From NCBI GenBank assembly GCA_020072585.1, contig JAIQGL010000014.1:62001-126000 (forward strand): DNA of 64,000 nt, written 5' to 3'. The stretch comes from Terriglobia bacterium (GTDB lineage Bacteria; Acidobacteriota; Terriglobia; Terriglobales; Acidobacteriaceae). Below the pieces are notes generated by a model. That model worked only from the letters and a program-made list of their open reading frames with translations, was not told the origin of the DNA and did no database searches. This document shows positions 30,071-40,126 of the stretch, piece by piece; position 1 is the stretch's first letter, and every line of letters starts with the position of its first letter. The position numbers and the translations under genes were made by a program.

Positions 30071-30994
30071 CTACTTTGCCCGGGGATGCGTCCTGTCATA
30101 TACATCCATCACATGGGTAATCGATAGCTGGGTATATTTCTGCGTAGTGGAAAGCCGCTCATGTCCCAATAGCTCCTGGATCGCCCTCAGGTCTGCCCCT
30201 TCCGTCAACATGTGCGTGCCAAAGGCATGGCGCAAAGTGTGCGGATGGATGTCCGGCGGCAACCCTCTGGCCACCGCAACCTGCTTTACGATCCGCCCCA
30301 CACTGCGCGTGGTCAACGGACCGCCGCGCTGGTTAATGAAAAGCCGCCGCGTACTCTTGCCCGTTGCGTTGAGCAACCGCTGCCGCGCCTCGCGATAAAC
30401 CGTCAGTGCATCCGCCGCCGCGCCTTCCAGTGGCACATAACGCTGCTTCTTCCCTTTTCCCCGGATCAGGATCACCCCGTTGGCCTCTTCAATATCGCCC
30501 AACTCGGTCCCCACCAGCTCTGAGTTGCGCAGCCCGCAGCCATAGAGCAGTTCAAAGATCGCGCGGTCGCGCTCCGGAAAAGCCGCGCTCTCCGGCATCT
30601 CGCTGTTCAGCAGCCCGTTGATCTCTTCCATCGTCGGAACGCGCGGCAGTTTCTTTGGCAGCTTTGGCGTGGAAACCAGCTTTGCCGGGTTCTGCTGGAC
30701 AACTCCCTCCCGCGCCAGCCACTTGTACATGGACCGCAACGCTGCCAGAGCCCGCGCCACCGATACCTTGCTCAAACCACAGCCATGCAGATGCGAGAGA
30801 AATCCTCGAATGGAAACGTGATCAATCTCTTTCCAATGCGCCTCCGGGCCCATGTATTCGGCAAAGCGCTTCAGTTCATTGCCATACGCGCGCAGCGTGT
30901 GTGCTGAGGCATTCCGTTCGCCCCGCAGCGAATCAAGAAATTTCTTGATGCCTCTCTGGATTTCCGCGCCCACCCGGTTCTCTGCTGACTTCAT
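30071..30994 (-). CDS. xerC: Tyrosine recombinase XerC-like
   Basis: Catalytic set present: [44 protein letters not shown]. Confidence 0.85.
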   Translation of the reverse strand: MKSAENRVGAEIQRGIKKFLDSLRGERNASAHTLRAYGNELKRFAEYMGPEAHWKEIDHVSIRGFLSHLHGCGLSKVSVARALAALRSMYKWLAREGVVQQNPAKLVSTPKLPKKLPRVPTMEEINGLLNSEMPESAAFPERDRAIFELLYGCGLRNSELVGTELGDIEEANGVILIRGKGKKQRYVPLEGAAADALTVYREARQRLLNATGKSTRRLFINQRGGPLTTRSVGRIVKQVAVARGLPPDIHPHTLRHAFGTHMLTEGADLRAIQELLGHERLSTTQKYTQLSITHVMDVYDRTHPRAK

Positions 30995-31947
30995 GGCTGC
31001 CCCGCTGTCCCGCTTCTCTTGCCTCGCGGATGAAACTTGCGATACACGGTTTTCAGCCGGTCCAGCGCCACATGTGTATAGATCTGGCTGGTAGAGATAT
31101 CGGCATGGCCCAGGATCGTCTGGACGGTGCGCAGGTCCGCTCCGTTTTCCACCATGTGCGTGGCGCAGCTATGCCGCAGCATGTGCGGGCTCGCGTGTCG
31201 GCCGGAAGCGGAAGCGTCTTTCACCATCTTCCACACGCGCTGCCGGGTCAACAGGCTCCCTCCGCGACGCACAAAAAGCATCGCTGAAACCCTGCCATTC
31301 AGCAGCGCCTGACGTCCGTCAACGATATACGTGCGGATTCCCTCTTGTGCGGCTTTTCCTATCGGCACAATTCGTTCCTTGTCGCCTTTGCCCCGAACCA
31401 GCACGTATCCCATCTCCAGTTTCAGGTCTTCCAGCTTTACGTGCACAATCTCTGAGACCCGCAACCCGCCTGCATAGAGCATCTCCAGCATCGCCCGGTC
31501 GCGCTGGGCCAGCGCCGCGGAAAATTTGGAATCTCCCGCCCTTCCCGCCGACTCCAGCATGGAATCTATCTCCGCCGCCGCCAGCGACTTCGGTAGCACC
31601 TTCCACTGCTTCGGCGAATCAATTTCCAGCGTCGGGTCATGCTGGATCATCCTGTCCAGCAGCAGGTATTTGTAAAAGTGCCGCAGTGTTGACAACTTGC
31701 GTGCCACTGAACGGTCTTTAACGTCGTTCGCAAACAACTGGCTCAAAAAGCCGCGCACATCTTCCCGCCGGGCTTGCGCTAATGTCCGCCGGCGCGCTTG
31801 CAAGAACTCCGTGAATTGCACCAGGTCAGAGTGGTAGGAACTCACCGTCAGCGGCGCCAGCCCTTTCTCTACTTTCAGATAGTCGAGAAAGCCTTTCACC
31901 ATTGGATCAGGACGACCGGTGCTTCCGTGCTTGTTATCAGACGCCAT
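30991..31947 (-). CDS. xerD: Tyrosine recombinase XerD-like
   Basis: [46 protein letters not shown]. Start at MASDNKHG; track start is 32046. 4-bp overlap with xerC-like gene. Confidence 0.83.
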   Translation of the reverse strand: MASDNKHGSTGRPDPMVKGFLDYLKVEKGLAPLTVSSYHSDLVQFTEFLQARRRTLAQARREDVRGFLSQLFANDVKDRSVARKLSTLRHFYKYLLLDRMIQHDPTLEIDSPKQWKVLPKSLAAAEIDSMLESAGRAGDSKFSAALAQRDRAMLEMLYAGGLRVSEIVHVKLEDLKLEMGYVLVRGKGDKERIVPIGKAAQEGIRTYIVDGRQALLNGRVSAMLFVRRGGSLLTRQRVWKMVKDASASGRHASPHMLRHSCATHMVENGADLRTVQTILGHADISTSQIYTHVALDRLKTVYRKFHPRGKRSGTAGQP

Positions 31948-32184
31948 ACGCTCCAGTATCCTGCATGCCCGGATTGCGGCAAATACCTCCGCTGGTTCCG
32001 AATTCGCTTTAACCTGATCAGTTCTGTCTTCCCTGATCAGCGTCATCTGCGTTAATCAGCGGTAGGGTTTTGGTTTTCCGATCACACAAAGCCGCGCGGC
32101 GCAAATTCGCCGCGCCTCAAACCGTCATCCTGAATGAGCGGCCAAAGCCGGGAGTGAAGGACCCAAACCGGCGAAGCCCACTTT

Positions 32185-32346
32185 GCGACCCTCTGCCTGT
32201 CCTCTCAGCCAGCCACCCTCCCCTCCTAGTATTCCAGCCCATTCCACCCCACTCACAACCCAGCTCACCCCGGCGTGTGAGGCGACCCCTTGGGTTGAGA
32301 CAGCCCAGAATCTCCCACTCGGCTGAGAGAACCGGCAGAGGGTCGC
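32185..32346. repeat. Long-spaced inverted repeat (26-bp arms)
   Basis: GCGACCCTCTGCCTGTCCTCTCAGCC (32185-32210) versus GGCTGAGAGAACCGGCAGAGGGTCGC (32321-32346); arms complementary with 3 mismatches. Confidence 0.8.
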
Positions 32347-32348
32347 AG

Positions 32349-32403
32349 CCCATAAAGCACAAAACGCAACGGCAGGTTCTCCGTTGCGTAGCGGCTTTAT
32401 GGG
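32349..32403. repeat. Hairpin-forming imperfect palindrome
   Basis: CCCATAAAGC...ACGCAACGG-(8 nt)-CCGTTGCGT...GCTTTATGGG: two perfect stem segments of 10 and 9 bp. Confidence 0.85.
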
Positions 32404-32583
32404 CTTGCTGATTGAATGATAGAGAATTTTTAGCGAATAGTCAAGGCATGGAAAATGGAGTGGCGACACAGTTTTGCTAGTTGACCGCATCGCTGTTTCA
32501 GAAACGTCATCCAAGCCCCGCGCGCGCCTTTGCCAGCGCGCGAGTAGGGTGTGAGGAACCTGCGGTTTCTTCGGTTAAATCTT

Positions 32584-32619
32584 GGCAATTCCGGCGATTT
32601 GGGCAATTCTGGGCAATTC
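32584..32619. repeat. Short tandem repeat, 9-10 bp period, about 4 units
   Basis: GGCAATTCC GGCGATTTG GGCAATTCTG GGCAATTC. Confidence 0.75.
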
Positions 32620-32908
32620 ACCCAACTCCCTTCGCCAGAAGAACCACCGCATCCGAGCCCGCTTTCCTGTCTTTCGCTATTTCCAGATATTCCGGCGACT
32701 CCGCCCACTCGCGGAACGCGGGTTCATCAGGAAACGATAGCAACACAACCTTCTGCCGGTCCCAGGTGCCTTCCACTACCTGGGGACTCTCGTCCGCGGC
32801 CAGCACCCGTCCTTGAAAACGCTTCATCACGCCCATGAACTTCGCCTGGTACCGGTCATACGTGGCCCGGTCCGTGATCGTCAATTGTGCAATCGCATAA
32901 ACCGCCAT
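32618..32908 (-). CDS. DUF1330 family protein
   Basis: MAVYAIAQLTITDRATYDRYQAKFMGVMKRFQGRVLAADESPQVVEGTWDRQKVVLLSFPDEPAFREWAESPEY. Confidence 0.88.
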   Translation of the reverse strand: MAVYAIAQLTITDRATYDRYQAKFMGVMKRFQGRVLAADESPQVVEGTWDRQKVVLLSFPDEPAFREWAESPEYLEIAKDRKAGSDAVVLLAKGVG

Positions 32909-32939
32909 CTGCCTGCATTTCTCCTGTCAAATATCTGCT

Positions 32940-33707
32940 TCATGACGCCGCGTCCTTCTTCGCTCTGCTTTTCTTCTCCGGCATCACAAACGGCTTCTCT
33001 TCAATCCCGTTCAGCCTCGCCACGGTCACCGCGTTCAGCGCGCTCTCCGGCTGCTCCTCATGTTTGAAAAATGCAAACACATCGCGCTGCGCGCTCTGTG
33101 TCCTCAGCTCTTCCGCCATCTGCTCCAGGTTCGGCTTGCTGTACTCGGGCTCGCGAAACCTGTAGTAAACAAAATCCGCGGTGATGACTTTCGGTACAAC
33201 AATTTTTTCGCTCTCCGCCCAGCACAGCGCGGCATTTCTGGTTTTCAGGATTTCGTAAATCTCGTCGTTGAACCAGCTCTCATGGCGGAACTCAAAGGCA
33301 AACCGGTACGCCACTGGCAATAGTTGCGAAAAAGTCCTGAGCAGCCCGGCGTCTGCCTTGAGGTTCGGCGGAATCTGCACCAGGATCGGCCCCAGCTTCC
33401 CTGACTGCCGCATCGGCTCCATGCTCTGTAGAAAGAAACGCATGGAATCATCCGCATCTTTGAGCCTCTTGAAGTGCGTGATTGACTGGTGCACCTTGGC
33501 GGCAAAGCGAAAGTCCGCCGGCGTGGCTCCCACCCAGCCGGCAATCGCGCTGGCCGTGGGCATGCGGCGAAATGTGCCGTTCAACTCTACTGCGTTCAGC
33601 CGCGTTCCATAGAATTCAAGAAATCGCTTTGATGGCAGCTTTTCCGGAAAGAACGCCGGCTTCCAGCTCGCGTAGGACCACCCTGATGTTCCTATGTACA
33701 CGTTCAT
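32940..33707 (-). CDS. DUF72 family protein (YecE-like)
   Basis: MNVYIGTSGWSYASWKPAFFPEKLPSKRFLEFYGTRLNAVELNGTFRRMP; FEFRHESWFNDEI. Track start is 33761. Confidence 0.92.
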   Translation of the reverse strand: MNVYIGTSGWSYASWKPAFFPEKLPSKRFLEFYGTRLNAVELNGTFRRMPTASAIAGWVGATPADFRFAAKVHQSITHFKRLKDADDSMRFFLQSMEPMRQSGKLGPILVQIPPNLKADAGLLRTFSQLLPVAYRFAFEFRHESWFNDEIYEILKTRNAALCWAESEKIVVPKVITADFVYYRFREPEYSKPNLEQMAEELRTQSAQRDVFAFFKHEEQPESALNAVTVARLNGIEEKPFVMPEKKSRAKKDAAS

Positions 33708-33760
33708 GCACGGAAGTATAGAAGGAAGCCAGAAGCCGTGGAAAGGCCGCATTCCAGTCA

Positions 33761-33787
33761 TAAAAAAGCCCCGGCCGAAGCCGGGGC
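33761..33787 (-). terminator. Rho-independent terminator of the TonB-dependent receptor gene
   Basis: GCCCCGGC-CGAA-GCCGGGGC stem-loop (33768-33787), then a 6-T run on the minus strand. Confidence 0.88.
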
Positions 33788-33808
33788 CAATGAGCGCTAG
33801 TTAGAGAA

Positions 33809-36800
33809 TTACCACGTCAGCCTCAACCGCATCTGCATTGAACGGCCGGTTGAGTTGCTGAAGAATGGGTTCATGAAGGTTTGTGTCTGTCCTGGTTTCA
33901 AGGTCGCGTTGGAGAAGATTGTGCGCGCGGGCACGTCACCCAGGTTAATGTTGTTCAGCGCGTTGAACATATCAACGCGGTATTCAAAATTGGTGCCTTC
34001 GGTGATTTTGAATTTTTTAGCAATGGAGAGATTGAGCGTGTCCGTTGCCGGCGCGCGCAGCGTGTTCCGCCCAACCGTATTCGCATTGGGCGCTCCTATA
34101 CCTTCAATCCAATGGACCGTGCGGGGGTCCCAGCAGGCAGCTCCGCCTGTAGTTCCCCGTGATGGGTCGAAGACATCCGGGTTGGCGAACCCAAGAGGAC
34201 ACCCCGCGTCACGCTGGGCGCGGGTATTCAATGGGGCCGACTGGTTGCTGATGTCGGGACGGTCTGAGGTAATGTTCCCGTCGCCATCCCGGTCCTTGCC
34301 GTTGCTTGCCGTAAAGGGCTGTCCGCTCTCCCAATGAGGAATCGCGGCAATGCTCCATCCCCCAAATGCCTGGCCCATAAAACCATGCTTGGGGCCGCGG
34401 ATATCCCAGAAAACCGCCAGCGCCGCAACGTGCCGCCGGTCAAAATCCGATGGACCGTAGTCAATGTGGGGGCTTACTCCAAGCACCTGTGAGACGGATT
34501 GCAACGAGCCGGGAGTGGAGTTAAATCCGAACACGTCACTCACGTCATCCATGTACTTGGCATACGTATAAGAACCCTGGAACTGCAGACCACCAAGGGG
34601 CGTGTTCTTAAAACCGCGCCGCAGATTAAACTGGGCCGACTCAAAGTTGGAATTTGCCGAAGGAGCACGCACCGTGCGCTGGCCCACCTCGGGGTGGAAG
34701 CGCTTGCCCGTGGACGCCAGCAGCGGATTCATATCAATCGTGCGGTAGAGCTTGTGCGAGACAGATCCTACGTAGGAGCCGTCCGCCACCAGGTCATACG
34801 GCAGCTCGCGCTGAAAACCGAACGACCAACGGTCTGTATATGGATTGGGGAAGTCGCCCAAAAACAAACTGTTCTGGGGTGATTGCGCCGTTGCCGGCGT
34901 TGCCGTAATGCCGGCGAACAGCGGGCTGAAGGTGGCCAGGCCGCGCTTGTTGGCAACAGACAGCTGTGATTGCACCAGTCCGCCCAGTGTATTCGGGGAT
35001 GAACCGGCAATGTTGGACAACAGGTTGTTGAAGCTGTTGTCGTAAGTTGTCTGGAAGCCGCCGCGCCATACCATCTTGCTTCCGCCCATCATGCGGTTGA
35101 ACCAGTTTGATCCTGCGGGGTTCCAGGCAAAGCCGACGCTCGGAGCAAAGTTGTTCCGGTCCGGCTCTATCTTGTTGGGCTTGGCAAAATTCACCGGATC
35201 GTAATTGGTGAAGGCGGGGATAGCAAAAGTATTCTCCGGAGCCCCAAAGTATTCGTAGCGCAGCCCTAGATTCCAGGTCAGGTTCTGGGTCATCTTCCAG
35301 GAATCCTGAAAGAAGTACGACTGCCTGAAGAGATCAGGATGGTAGATCGACGAACCGAAACTGCGCTGTAGAGAGCCAGTGTTCCCGCCAAAGTCATCCA
35401 GGAAATTGGCGAATGACGTTACCGTGGCTATGCCCAGGGGAACGCTGCCTGAACTGGTATAGGCAAACGAACCCCGCTCGTTGAACGGCGGATGCTGCCG
35501 CGCCAGCTGGCGCAGAAAATCTACGCCATAGCGGAACGTGTGTTTTCCATGAACATAGGTCTGCGTGTCCTGGTACTGCCAGTTATTGGCATACCTGAAT
35601 TGCGGTATGTTGGTGGCGACGCCAAATCCAGTCACGCCGAGACCGGAATAGTTGGCCAGCGCGAGGACCGCGGAGTCCGAAGAAACTGGCGGAAAATTAA
35701 ATCCAATGCGTCCGTAGTTGAAGCGGAATTCATTTGTCCAGCGTGAGGTAATGAGGTAGGTGTCGGCAAATGTCCCGCTCAGGGTGGTCCCCTCAAAATT
35801 GCTGTCGAAGCCTGGCAGGTTATTCAGACTGGGACCGGAGATATCCCGGTCATAAAGCCACCGGAAACTCAATGTCTGCTTGTTGGAAGCATTGTGGTCG
35901 ATCCGGATTTGATGGTTGTTGTCCAGGTTTGAGCCGGTCTCACTGCGTGTTGCAAGGCCGTTTGTCAGCAGCATGCCCGTCCTGAGCGTGCCATCGCAAG
36001 TGGGGCCACCCACTGATGCCGGCACTGCAAGACTAATAGGGGCCTGCGAACCATCCCCGCGAAGACTGCCCAGGGCCTTTAGATACAACGCGGCATTGGG
36101 GCATGAAGGAGCCAGCGAGTTCAGGACTGCAACGCCCGCTGCGTCCGGTACAGTTACGGTTGACCTGTTGGCGCCAAAGAAGCGGTCCCATTGAGCAGCG
36201 CCAAAGAAAAAGGTCTTGTTGTGGCCGTTATAGAGCCCAGGGATCACTACCGGGCCGCCAATCGAAAATGAAGGAATGTTTTCGACCGCCCGGGCCGGAT
36301 CTACTCTGTGGTTAATGACATCAGAATGGTTCAAGGCCTTAAACACGCTCCCCGTGTAGGCCCAGTTCGCCGTTCCGTGAATTGCATTTGTGCCCGACTT
36401 GGTAATCTGGTTGAAGACCGCTCCACCGGCACGGCCAAATTCGGCCGTAAAATCCGCCGTTTGAATATGGACTTCCTGCACCGCATCCGGATTGGTGATG
36501 GTGAAAGCCGGTCCGGTCACGGAAATGTCGTTATTCTCAACGCCATCAATCATGAAATTGTTGCCGCGCGGACGCTGCCCGTTCACTGAGTAGGAGAATG
36601 TGCCATTCTGATTGATCGATCCACCTGCCGCAAGCGCCACGCCGGGCGTGATCTGAGCGAGCGTCAGGGAGTCCGATCCTACCAGCGGCAGGTTCGTAAT
36701 CGATATGGCATCGAAATGCTCTCCTCGGGTCTGCTCTGAAGTGTCCAGCTTAACGTCAATCCCTGAAGCTTCAACCGTCACCGTCTCTTGGGCGGCCCCG

Positions 36801-37138
36801 ATCCTGAGCGAAAAATCAATGTTACTTACGTGGGCCGACTGGATTGCTACTCCACTCTTGCCCGCGCCCGCAAAACCGGGGGCCTGTACCGATACCGTGT
36901 AGGTTCCAAGATCGACCGCATCAAACCTGTAGATGCCGGCCGCATTCGTGGTTGTTTGACGGGTGATGCCGGTAGCGCCTTCCGTGATTTTGACTGTGGC
37001 GTTGGAAACAACCGCATTCGAACTGTCAGTTACCGTGCCAGTGAGGGTCCCACGACTCGTTTGAGCAATTGCTATTGCGCACATAAACGCGAGCAACAGC
37101 ACGCCAAGGGCAGAGCGCAGCTGAAACTTCTTCATCAT
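33809..37138 (-). CDS. TonB-dependent receptor with carboxypeptidase regulatory-like N-terminal domain (Oar-like)
   Basis: Signal peptide; SRGTLTGTVTDSSNAVVSNATVKITEGATGITRQTTTNAAGIYRF; plug and beta-barrel features to the C-terminal MQMRLRLTW. Confidence 0.9.
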   Translation of the reverse strand: MMKKFQLRSALGVLLLAFMCAIAIAQTSRGTLTGTVTDSSNAVVSNATVKITEGATGITRQTTTNAAGIYRFDAVDLGTYTVSVQAPGFAGAGKSGVAIQSAHVSNIDFSLRIGAAQETVTVEASGIDVKLDTSEQTRGEHFDAISITNLPLVGSDSLTLAQITPGVALAAGGSINQNGTFSYSVNGQRPRGNNFMIDGVENNDISVTGPAFTITNPDAVQEVHIQTADFTAEFGRAGGAVFNQITKSGTNAIHGTANWAYTGSVFKALNHSDVINHRVDPARAVENIPSFSIGGPVVIPGLYNGHNKTFFFGAAQWDRFFGANRSTVTVPDAAGVAVLNSLAPSCPNAALYLKALGSLRGDGSQAPISLAVPASVGGPTCDGTLRTGMLLTNGLATRSETGSNLDNNHQIRIDHNASNKQTLSFRWLYDRDISGPSLNNLPGFDSNFEGTTLSGTFADTYLITSRWTNEFRFNYGRIGFNFPPVSSDSAVLALANYSGLGVTGFGVATNIPQFRYANNWQYQDTQTYVHGKHTFRYGVDFLRQLARQHPPFNERGSFAYTSSGSVPLGIATVTSFANFLDDFGGNTGSLQRSFGSSIYHPDLFRQSYFFQDSWKMTQNLTWNLGLRYEYFGAPENTFAIPAFTNYDPVNFAKPNKIEPDRNNFAPSVGFAWNPAGSNWFNRMMGGSKMVWRGGFQTTYDNSFNNLLSNIAGSSPNTLGGLVQSQLSVANKRGLATFSPLFAGITATPATAQSPQNSLFLGDFPNPYTDRWSFGFQRELPYDLVADGSYVGSVSHKLYRTIDMNPLLASTGKRFHPEVGQRTVRAPSANSNFESAQFNLRRGFKNTPLGGLQFQGSYTYAKYMDDVSDVFGFNSTPGSLQSVSQVLGVSPHIDYGPSDFDRRHVAALAVFWDIRGPKHGFMGQAFGGWSIAAIPHWESGQPFTASNGKDRDGDGNITSDRPDISNQSAPLNTRAQRDAGCPLGFANPDVFDPSRGTTGGAACWDPRTVHWIEGIGAPNANTVGRNTLRAPATDTLNLSIAKKFKITEGTNFEYRVDMFNALNNINLGDVPARTIFSNATLKPGQTQTFMNPFFSNSTGRSMQMRLRLTW

Positions 37139-37703
37139 CTTCCTCCGGGAGTTCTTGCAAAAAAAAAGACTGGGAGGATTCGGACCGCGTTAAGGATCGG
37201 CAGGATTAGCTGAAATAAAATCACTGCAACAAATACGAACTAGCTATCGCCGCCAGCTTGATTCAGTTCCCCCGGAGACCAATGTCATTGCACGATGGAG
37301 ACCAAGAATTTTGGACCTCAAATCGCGACCCGAACTTTGGGCGGGCATCCTTATAAAACGAATGTAAAGTTATGTCAACAATAATGTTAAGCACCCATGT
37401 ACAAAATATTTCATCGTTAAAGAAAAACGCCATCCCAACTTTCCCATTATGAGATTCCATAGCTGAAGAAGGATTTTTCTCTGATTTATTGAAAGAAAAG
37501 GAAGGTGTAGTCAGGGTAGTTAGTTGGCGGTGCTCATTACTCTTGAGGAATCACAAATGGCTTCTTCCCATTCAGCAGTTGGTCGGTAATCATCATCCGT
37601 GTTTACCTGTCCCGGCTTGCCGTGGGTTGCCATGATCCGTGGTAAGGGTTACGGCTCCACCCCGGGTTTCTCCGCGTCTCCGCCCTCCGCAGTGAACAAG
37701 CTC

Positions 37704-40115
37704 TTACTTATAAAGAAGATATTTCGTCCGCAGCGCCCTGAACTTCTGGAGATCATCTTGCCATGCCTGCGCAATGGCGCGGGGATCGTCGCCAGCGGCC
37801 AATGAGTCAAAGACTTGTTGATTGGAAAGCGCGGTAATCATGTGGTCCATCTTCCAGTTATCGGGATAGAGCTTCTTGAGCGCCGCCGCCAGTTCAATGC
37901 CCATCTCCGGGGCATCGAGCACCGTGCGGTCCGTAACAATAATATTGACGCCCTTGCACTGCTGGTTCTGGTACGGTCCGCTGACCGGCGTAAACGTGAC
38001 CGGAACAAAGCGTACTCCCGGAATCAGCCGCGCATTCAGATAGTCAGAGTATGCGCGCGGATCAATCCACGGCGCGCCCATCACTTCAAATGGCGTGTCC
38101 GTACCGCGGCCTACGGAAACATTCGTTCCCTCCACCAGCGCCACACCCGGATAAAGCTCAGCCTCGTTCACTGACCGCAGGTTTGGTGAGGTGTTAATCC
38201 ATACGATTCCGGTGGAATCGAACCAGTCGCCCCGCAGCCAGCCCTGCATGGGAATCACCCGCAAACGCGCGCCGATTTTCCTCTCCACGTTGTAAAGCTG
38301 CGCCAGTTCCCCCAGCGTCATGCCATGGCGTATCGGCGTGGGATGATAGTTGGTAAAGCTTGCGAACTCCGCCTGCGACATGTTTCCCTGGACAAACGAT
38401 CCATTGACCGGATTCGGCCGGTCCAGCACGATCACTTCCGTGTTCGCCTGCGCCGCCGCTTCCAGCAGGTAGCCCAGCGTCGTCGTATACGTATAGAAAC
38501 GCGCTCCTGCATCCTGAATATCAAAGACCACGGCATCCAGCGTCTTAAGTATCTCCACCGGCGGACGCTTCTTCGCGTCCGTGCCGCCATATAAAGAATA
38601 CACAGGCACGCCGGTCACCGTGTCGGTCGTATTGTCGACCTTCAGATCATCCACCGCGCCAAAGATGCCATGTTCCGGAGCAAAGATTGCCGCCAATTTC
38701 ACTCCCGGCGCTGCCGCCAGCACGTCAATCGTTCGTTTGCCCTGCCCGTCCACGCCGGTATTGTTCGTGAGCAGGCCAATCGTCATCTCCGTCTTGTCCT
38801 GCTTCAAGGACGCAAAATTGTCCTGCTCCAGCACATCAATCCCGGTAAGCACATGTCCGTTGCGGGCGCCCAGCCGGCGCGAGGCGGTCGCTGCCTCGTT
38901 ATAGCCTGTAATCGCCAGATGCTTCTCACGGTCAGCCGCAGTTACGTCCAGATGCAGCAGCGCTGCCACCGCCGTGGCCACGCGCGATCGCAAAGAAATG
39001 ATTGCTGGCCCCTGCCGCGGCAGCACAGAGTTGGTCAGCAGGATCACATACGTATTTGTATAGGGATCAATCCACATGGATGTGCCGGTAAACCCGGTGT
39101 GCCCAAACGACCCCACCGGCAGCAGCCCTCCCCGGTTCGAAGAGAAAGACGAATCAATGTCCCAGCCCAGCCCGCGTACCTCTGTGGCGTTCGGTGGTTG
39201 CTGCGGCGTAGTCATCTTTTCAATAATGTCGCCATCCAGGATCGTCTTCCGGCTGATCAGCGCTTGCGCATACAACGCCAGATCGCCCGCTGTCGAGAAC
39301 AAGCCGGCATGTCCCGCCACACCGCCCATGCGCTCCGCCCTGGGATCATGCACTGTCCCGCGCAGGATCTGCTTTCTGTCCGGGGCATACGTTGCCGCGA
39401 TCTTGCTTCTCCACTGAGGAGGCGGCAGGAAACGAGTGTGCTTCATCCCCAGCGGCTGGAAAATATGTACCTCGGCGTACTTGTCCAGCGTCAGGCCAGA
39501 GAGCCGCTGCACCATTTCACCCAGTACCATAAAATTGGTGTCGCTATAAACAAAGAGTGAGCCCTGCGGGGACTGCAACTTCTCTTCATGGGCCAGCCGA
39601 AACGCAGTGTCGCGTCCCTCCCACGGTGGATTCAGGTCTATGTCTGGCCGCAGCCCGGAATAATGTGTAAGGAGCTGGCGTACTGTCACGGTGTCTTTCC
39701 CATTCATGCCGAAGTCAGGAATGTAGTGGGCCACCGGCTCGTCCAGCCTCACCTGCCCATACTGAATCATCCGCATCACGCTCGGCGTGGTCGCCACCAC
39801 CTTGGTGAGCGACGCCAGATCAAAAATCGTGTCCAGGGTCATGGGCTCGGGACGCGGCGCGGTCGCGCGCAACCCAAAAGCCTTCTGGTGCACAATGCGT
39901 CCGTCATGTCCCACCAGCAGCACCGCGCCCGTAATCGCCTGGTCGTTGACCTGCTCCTGCACCAGCGCATCGGCCGGAGAAAAATTCGCCGTCTCCCTAA
40001 CAGGAGATGCAGCCTTCTTTTTCTTCTGCGCGGGCGCAGCCGGCACAGCAGAAAGACTCTGCAACAGCAAAATAGGTATAAGGAATAAGCTCAGGGCTTT
40101 GCGCGGGAATATCAT
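37704..40115 (-). CDS. Serine hydrolase (beta-lactamase family) fused to DUF1343/NamZ-like exo-beta-N-acetylmuramidase
   Basis: FDLASLTKVVATTPSVM (SxxK), HYSGLRPD; then GIDVLEQDNFASL...IGLLTNNTGVDGQGKRTIDVLAAAPGVKLAAIFAPEHGIFG. Track start is 40154. Confidence 0.87.
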   Translation of the reverse strand: MIFPRKALSLFLIPILLLQSLSAVPAAPAQKKKKAASPVRETANFSPADALVQEQVNDQAITGAVLLVGHDGRIVHQKAFGLRATAPRPEPMTLDTIFDLASLTKVVATTPSVMRMIQYGQVRLDEPVAHYIPDFGMNGKDTVTVRQLLTHYSGLRPDIDLNPPWEGRDTAFRLAHEEKLQSPQGSLFVYSDTNFMVLGEMVQRLSGLTLDKYAEVHIFQPLGMKHTRFLPPPQWRSKIAATYAPDRKQILRGTVHDPRAERMGGVAGHAGLFSTAGDLALYAQALISRKTILDGDIIEKMTTPQQPPNATEVRGLGWDIDSSFSSNRGGLLPVGSFGHTGFTGTSMWIDPYTNTYVILLTNSVLPRQGPAIISLRSRVATAVAALLHLDVTAADREKHLAITGYNEAATASRRLGARNGHVLTGIDVLEQDNFASLKQDKTEMTIGLLTNNTGVDGQGKRTIDVLAAAPGVKLAAIFAPEHGIFGAVDDLKVDNTTDTVTGVPVYSLYGGTDAKKRPPVEILKTLDAVVFDIQDAGARFYTYTTTLGYLLEAAAQANTEVIVLDRPNPVNGSFVQGNMSQAEFASFTNYHPTPIRHGMTLGELAQLYNVERKIGARLRVIPMQGWLRGDWFDSTGIVWINTSPNLRSVNEAELYPGVALVEGTNVSVGRGTDTPFEVMGAPWIDPRAYSDYLNARLIPGVRFVPVTFTPVSGPYQNQQCKGVNIIVTDRTVLDAPEMGIELAAALKKLYPDNWKMDHMITALSNQQVFDSLAAGDDPRAIAQAWQDDLQKFRALRTKYLLYK

Positions 40116-40126
40116 CTGTGAACTGA

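Noticed and set aside
30071-31947. Integron or prophage integrase module
   Set aside because: No attC-like array, phage genes or cargo; the tRNA-Arg at 27.7 kb is intact with no visible direct repeat of its end nearby.
32125-32514. 129-aa minus ORF and sibling 32117..32362 ORF
   Set aside because: Lie across the inverted repeat and hairpin; odd composition, no start signal, best explained as repeat-derived translation.
32010-32620. CRISPR array
   Set aside because: Repeats are few, inverted or very short, with no regular repeat-spacer pattern and no cas genes in the window.
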